A DNA stretch of 7,181 nucleotides from an uncultured Peptococcaceae bacterium (GTDB lineage Bacteria; Bacillota; Peptococcia; Peptococcales; Peptococcaceae). Made by a program: the position numbers and the translations under genes. Shown piece after piece: positions 4,984 to 7,181 of the stretch (position 1 is its first letter; every line of letters starts with the position of its first letter). Below the pieces are notes generated by a model. That model made no database searches and was not told where the DNA came from. It worked only from the letters and a program-made list of their open reading frames with translations. Location: the NCBI GenBank assembly GCA_900556545.1, contig USPE01000097.1, positions 1-7,181 of the forward strand, given 5' to 3'.

Positions 4984-5817
4984 ATGATGGATTTACAGCG
5001 AGTAAATGCATACATGGAACGAGTAGCGCAGTCAGAGAAGAAGACATTCCGGCCGGTAAGCGACAAACTGAAGGTTGGAGTAGACTTGGGGACTGCCTAT
5101 ATCGTTCTGGTTGTACTTGATGAAGAAGATAACCCTGTTGCCTGTGAGAAACAGGCAGCCAGTGTGTTAAAAGACGGCGTCGTAGTTGACTATGTGGGCG
5201 CGCTGCAAATTGTGCGGGAGCTGAAGGAAAAGTTGGAAAAGCGTCTTGGTACAGAGCTGCAATATTGTGCCATCGCCATGCCGGCCGGAACAGAGGACAG
5301 TATAAAAACCCATCAATATATTGCAGAAGGCGCAGGATTGGAAGTCACCAATGTTTTGGATGAACCGTCGGCAGCCAATGCCATTTATCAGATTGACGAC
5401 GGTGTTGTCGTTGATATCGGCGGCGGAACCACAGGATTGGCGATTCTGAAAAACGGGGTTGTGACCCAAATTGAAGATGAACCAACAGGCGGTACTCATC
5501 TTTCTCTGGTACTTGCAGGAAACTATCGAATCTCTTTCGATGAAGCGGAAAAAATCAAACAGGATTATAAACGACACAAGGAAATTTTTCCGATTGTCAA
5601 ACCTGTAATTGAAAAAATGGCTACGATTGTCAAACGGTATGTCAATAAAGATGAGGTAGATACCTTATATCTTTGCGGAGGTACTTGCTGTTTGACCGGA
5701 ATCGAAACTATTTTTGAAAAGGAAACAGGCATTCATACTGTGAAGCCGGAAAATCCTTTCCTGGTGACACCAGCCGGTATTGCTATGAACTGCAAACTGG
5801 ATGGAACAGTTGTATAG
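4984..5817 (+). CDS. eutJ: EutJ, Hsp70/actin-fold ATPase-like protein
   Basis: EutJ is a conserved microcompartment-operon protein with the Hsp70/actin nucleotide-binding fold; a chaperone role is often proposed, but its job is not established. The fold motifs stand in order: phosphate-1 KVGVDLGTAYIVLVV (30-44), YCAIAMPAG (94-102), VTNVLDEPSAANAIYQ (121-136), phosphate-2 VVDIGGGTTG (142-151) and the adenosine motif LYLCGGTCCLTGIE (228-241). No substrate-binding domain follows, so this is a bare ATPase domain of 277 residues, the usual EutJ length. The SD AAGGAG (4968-4973) is ten bases from ATG 4984; the second ATG at 4987 is too far. The N-terminal 25 residues form a charged helix (L4, V7, M11, V14) that could be a weak targeting helix. 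The last 17 bases overlap the upstream-ATG version of the next gene, but not its preferred TTG start. Confidence 0.93.
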   Translation: MMDLQRVNAYMERVAQSEKKTFRPVSDKLKVGVDLGTAYIVLVVLDEEDNPVACEKQAASVLKDGVVVDYVGALQIVRELKEKLEKRLGTELQYCAIAMPAGTEDSIKTHQYIAEGAGLEVTNVLDEPSAANAIYQIDDGVVVDIGGGTTGLAILKNGVVTQIEDEPTGGTHLSLVLAGNYRISFDEAEKIKQDYKRHKEIFPIVKPVIEKMATIVKRYVNKDEVDTLYLCGGTCCLTGIETIFEKETGIHTVKPENPFLVTPAGIAMNCKLDGTVV

Positions 5818-5821
5818 AGAA

Positions 5822-5836
5822 AGAAGGGATACCTTG
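5822..5836 (+). promoter_or_regulatory. SD that places the next start at TTG 5834
   Basis: AGAAGGGA (5822-5829) is four to five bases before TTG 5834. The in-frame ATG at 5801 lies within eutJ and has no SD. The TTG start begins the protein with MDFDAMVEEL, exactly at the amphipathic helix that resembles an encapsulation peptide. Confidence 0.6.
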
Positions 5837-6592
5837 GACTTCGATGCGATGGTAGAAGAACTTGCAAATCGTGTGATTGCTGCGATGGCAGAAATTGAAG
5901 CGGAGCAGAAGCCGGCAGAGGCTTGCAGTACAACAGGTTTTTGCTATGCAGACACTCCTGAGTCCAAAAAGCCGATTTTAATCGGTCTGACACAGGACAG
6001 TGCGCTGCCTCCCTGCCGTTTCACTCTGTTAGAAAGTGCCAGAGTAAAAGAAAAATACCGTATTCAATGTGCGCAGAAATGTGACTATGATGTGGATATT
6101 GCCAGTTGCGAAGCCGTGGTGCTCCATGATTTGACCAATGAATCGCTGGCTAAAATCGCTAGCGGTATCTGTGATACAGCATACACAAAACTGGTATCAC
6201 AGGCGCTTTTACTGGGCAAAACAGTTTATTTACTGCAAGATCAGATTGAATTATATAATTACAGACAGACTGCTGCAAAGGTGTATTACAAAATGTTCCG
6301 AGAAAAATTGGGACTGCTGGAGCAGTCTGGATTGATTATTTGCTGTCCGGATAAAATAGAAGATATTCTTGTAAACGGTCAGCCCGCAGAGGCAACTTGT
6401 CCTGCAAGTGAAGTAAAAAAGACGGCTGTAGAAAAAACTGTTACGCTGGAAAAACATTTAATCAGTGAACGGGATGTAGTTACAGCCTGTCAGTCTGGTG
6501 CAAACCGGATTATCGTTGGTGCAAAGGCTATTGTAACTGATTTGGCCAAAGAATATGCGCAGAACCATGGTGTAGCATTGGTTCGGGAATAA
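5834..6592 (+). CDS. Conserved Eut-associated protein of unknown function
   Basis: I recognise this as the conserved protein of about 210-260 residues found beside eutN/eutJ in Bacillota microcompartment operons and annotated only as a putative ethanolamine utilization protein (TIGR02536-like, from memory). Its activity is unknown. With the TTG start it has 252 residues. These comprise an N-terminal amphipathic helix (residues 2-18), a Cys-containing linker, a central alpha/beta part (ILIGLTQDSALPP, AVVLHDLTNESLAKIASGICD, ALLLGKTVYLLQDQIEL, LGLLEQSGLIICCPD), and a C-terminal module (207-252, LISERDVV..AIVTDLAKEYA..VALVRE) like that at the EutT N-terminus. The central part recalls flavoprotein-like Rossmann folds (NLTN, GK.V), but no binding motif is certain. 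Eleven cysteines are notable, including CAQKC and CC. The ATG at 5801 would add 11 residues. Confidence 0.8.
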   Translation: MDFDAMVEELANRVIAAMAEIEAEQKPAEACSTTGFCYADTPESKKPILIGLTQDSALPPCRFTLLESARVKEKYRIQCAQKCDYDVDIASCEAVVLHDLTNESLAKIASGICDTAYTKLVSQALLLGKTVYLLQDQIELYNYRQTAAKVYYKMFREKLGLLEQSGLIICCPDKIEDILVNGQPAEATCPASEVKKTAVEKTVTLEKHLISERDVVTACQSGANRIIVGAKAIVTDLAKEYAQNHGVALVRE

Positions 6593-6617
6593 TTGCGTAA
6601 TAAGAGGAGGAATTTCA

Positions 6618-6902
6618 GTGCAAATCGCCAAAGTAATCGGCAATATCTGGGCAACCAGAAAAGAATCCACCCTTACTGGAATGAAACTGCTGATTGTGCA
6701 GCCAATCAATATTCTGGATAACGATATGCCCTGCAGTGTGCCAATTGTAGCTGCAGATATGATCGGAGCCGGAATGGGTGAAACCGTTATCATTGTTACC
6801 GGCAGCACGGCTCGTGTGGCCACCGGTTCTGCAGAGGCATCGGTAGATGCCACTGTAGTAGGGATTGTAGATGATAAAGAAATTGATTCCAGTTTGGTTT
6901 AA
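6618..6902 (+). CDS. eutN: EutN/CcmL-type pentameric vertex shell protein
   Basis: This BMC-P protein forms pentamers that close the twelve vertices of the shell. The 94 residues show the family pattern: MQIAKVIGNIWATRKESTL at the start, KLLIVQPIN (23-31), VAADMIGAGMGETVIIVTGS (45-64), then the pore-lining STARVATG and VDATVVGIVD near the end. The start is GTG at 6618, seven bases after the strong SD AGAGGAGG (6603-6610), and the resulting MQIAK is the standard family N-terminus. It is 25 bases from the preceding stop, in the same transcript. No trimeric BMC-T protein (EutL/PduB type) lies in this window; one is expected elsewhere in the locus. Confidence 0.95.
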   Translation: MQIAKVIGNIWATRKESTLTGMKLLIVQPINILDNDMPCSVPIVAADMIGAGMGETVIIVTGSTARVATGSAEASVDATVVGIVDDKEIDSSLV

Positions 6903-6951
6903 TTGTTAAGAAAGTTCCATAGATTTTCTTTAGAAAAGTGTGGTGTAGACC

Positions 6952-7181
6952 TTGAGTTTTATTGATACAGTAAAAGATGCAGGTATCGTAGGGGCCGGTG
7001 GTGCCGGGTTCCCCACACATGTAAAGCTGAATGCAAAAGCAGAATACTTTATTGTCAATGCAGCAGAATGTGAACCATTGATCGAAACAGATAAATATCT
7101 GTGCCGTACCTTTGCTGATCAGATCGTAGAAGCGGTTATGGCTAATTCGGCTAAATTGCGTGGGAGGGCGGGGCGCACCAT
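6952..7181 (+). CDS. PduS/RnfC-like electron-transfer protein, 3' end missing
   Basis: This is the N-terminus of a PduS/RnfC-family protein, which uses FMN and two [4Fe-4S] clusters and in the Pdu system reduces cobalamin for the adenosyltransferase; a role in NAD+ recycling has also been proposed. The visible 76 residues hold the glycine-rich nucleotide/flavin site VGAGGAGFPTHVK (13-25) and the diagnostic NAAECEPLIETDKYL block. The frame stays open to the window end. An in-frame TAG at 6946-6948 leaves TTG 6952 as the only start that keeps the glycine motif; its SD (AGTGTGGTG, 6937-6945) is modest. It follows eutN by 49 bases. Together with eutT it fits local supply and repair of adenosylcobalamin. 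Which subfamily it belongs to needs the missing part (the Fe-S and SLBB domains). Confidence 0.88.
   Translation, partial: MSFIDTVKDAGIVGAGGAGFPTHVKLNAKAEYFIVNAAECEPLIETDKYLCRTFADQIVEAVMANSAKLRGRAGRT

Noticed and set aside
5801..5833. ATG 5801 as start of the unknown protein, overlapping eutJ by 17 bases.
   Set aside because: It has no SD, and TTG 5834 has a well-placed AGAAGGGA and begins at a conserved-looking helix. I keep 5801 only as an alternative.
6908..6937. Terminator between eutN and the PduS-like gene (AAGAAA/TTTCTT and TTTTC/GAAAA stems).
   Set aside because: Stems are 5-6 bp and mostly A-T, overlap each other and lack a following T-tract.

Overview
The window lies inside a bacterial microcompartment (BMC) operon of the ethanolamine/propanediol (Eut/Pdu) type. 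All ten genes are on the + strand and tightly packed. Spacing, strong purine-rich Shine-Dalgarno (SD) sites, moderate GC and the gene order (shell gene, eutE, shell genes, eutT, pduL, eutJ, small conserved Eut protein, eutN) suggest an anaerobic member of the Bacillota, perhaps a clostridium or a Negativicute. That placement rests on style and gene order only, so I hold it loosely.

Layout. Positions 2-385 hold the 3' part of an EutP/PduV-type GTPase. Positions 386-661 form a 276-base leader without a recognised gene. It carries an extended -10 promoter candidate, an 8-base tandem repeat, a striking 68-base near-perfect palindrome (481-548), a second hairpin abutting the SD, and two tiny ORFs. 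A second block then starts: a hexameric shell protein with a long acidic/proline-rich linker and a C-terminal Rho_N/SAP-like domain (662-1249); CoA-acylating aldehyde dehydrogenase EutE with a C-terminal encapsulation tag (1253-2797); two closely related BMC-H shell proteins (2879-3160 and 3201-3482); an EutT-type cobalamin adenosyltransferase (3525-4319); PduL phosphotransacylase (4316-4942); EutJ, an Hsp70/actin-fold protein (4984-5817); a conserved Eut-associated protein of unknown function (5834-6592); the pentameric vertex protein EutN (6618-6902); and the start of a PduS/RnfC-like flavin/Fe-S protein (6952 to the window end).

How the genes work together. The shell genes build facets (BMC-H) and vertices (EutN). 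Inside, EutE oxidises an aldehyde to acyl-CoA with NAD+, and PduL converts acyl-CoA to acyl-phosphate, recycling CoA. EutT and the PduS-like protein could make and repair adenosylcobalamin for a B12-dependent signature enzyme, which is not in this window. The substrate therefore remains open: ethanolamine is most likely from gene order, while propanediol or a glycyl-radical pathway cannot be excluded.

Main points for a second look: the 68-base palindrome in the leader; a shared amphipathic targeting helix on three unrelated proteins (EutE, PduL and the unknown protein); a Rho_N-like domain on a shell protein; a small module shared by the EutT N-terminus and the unknown protein's C-terminus; and frequent TTG starts that change several N-termini.
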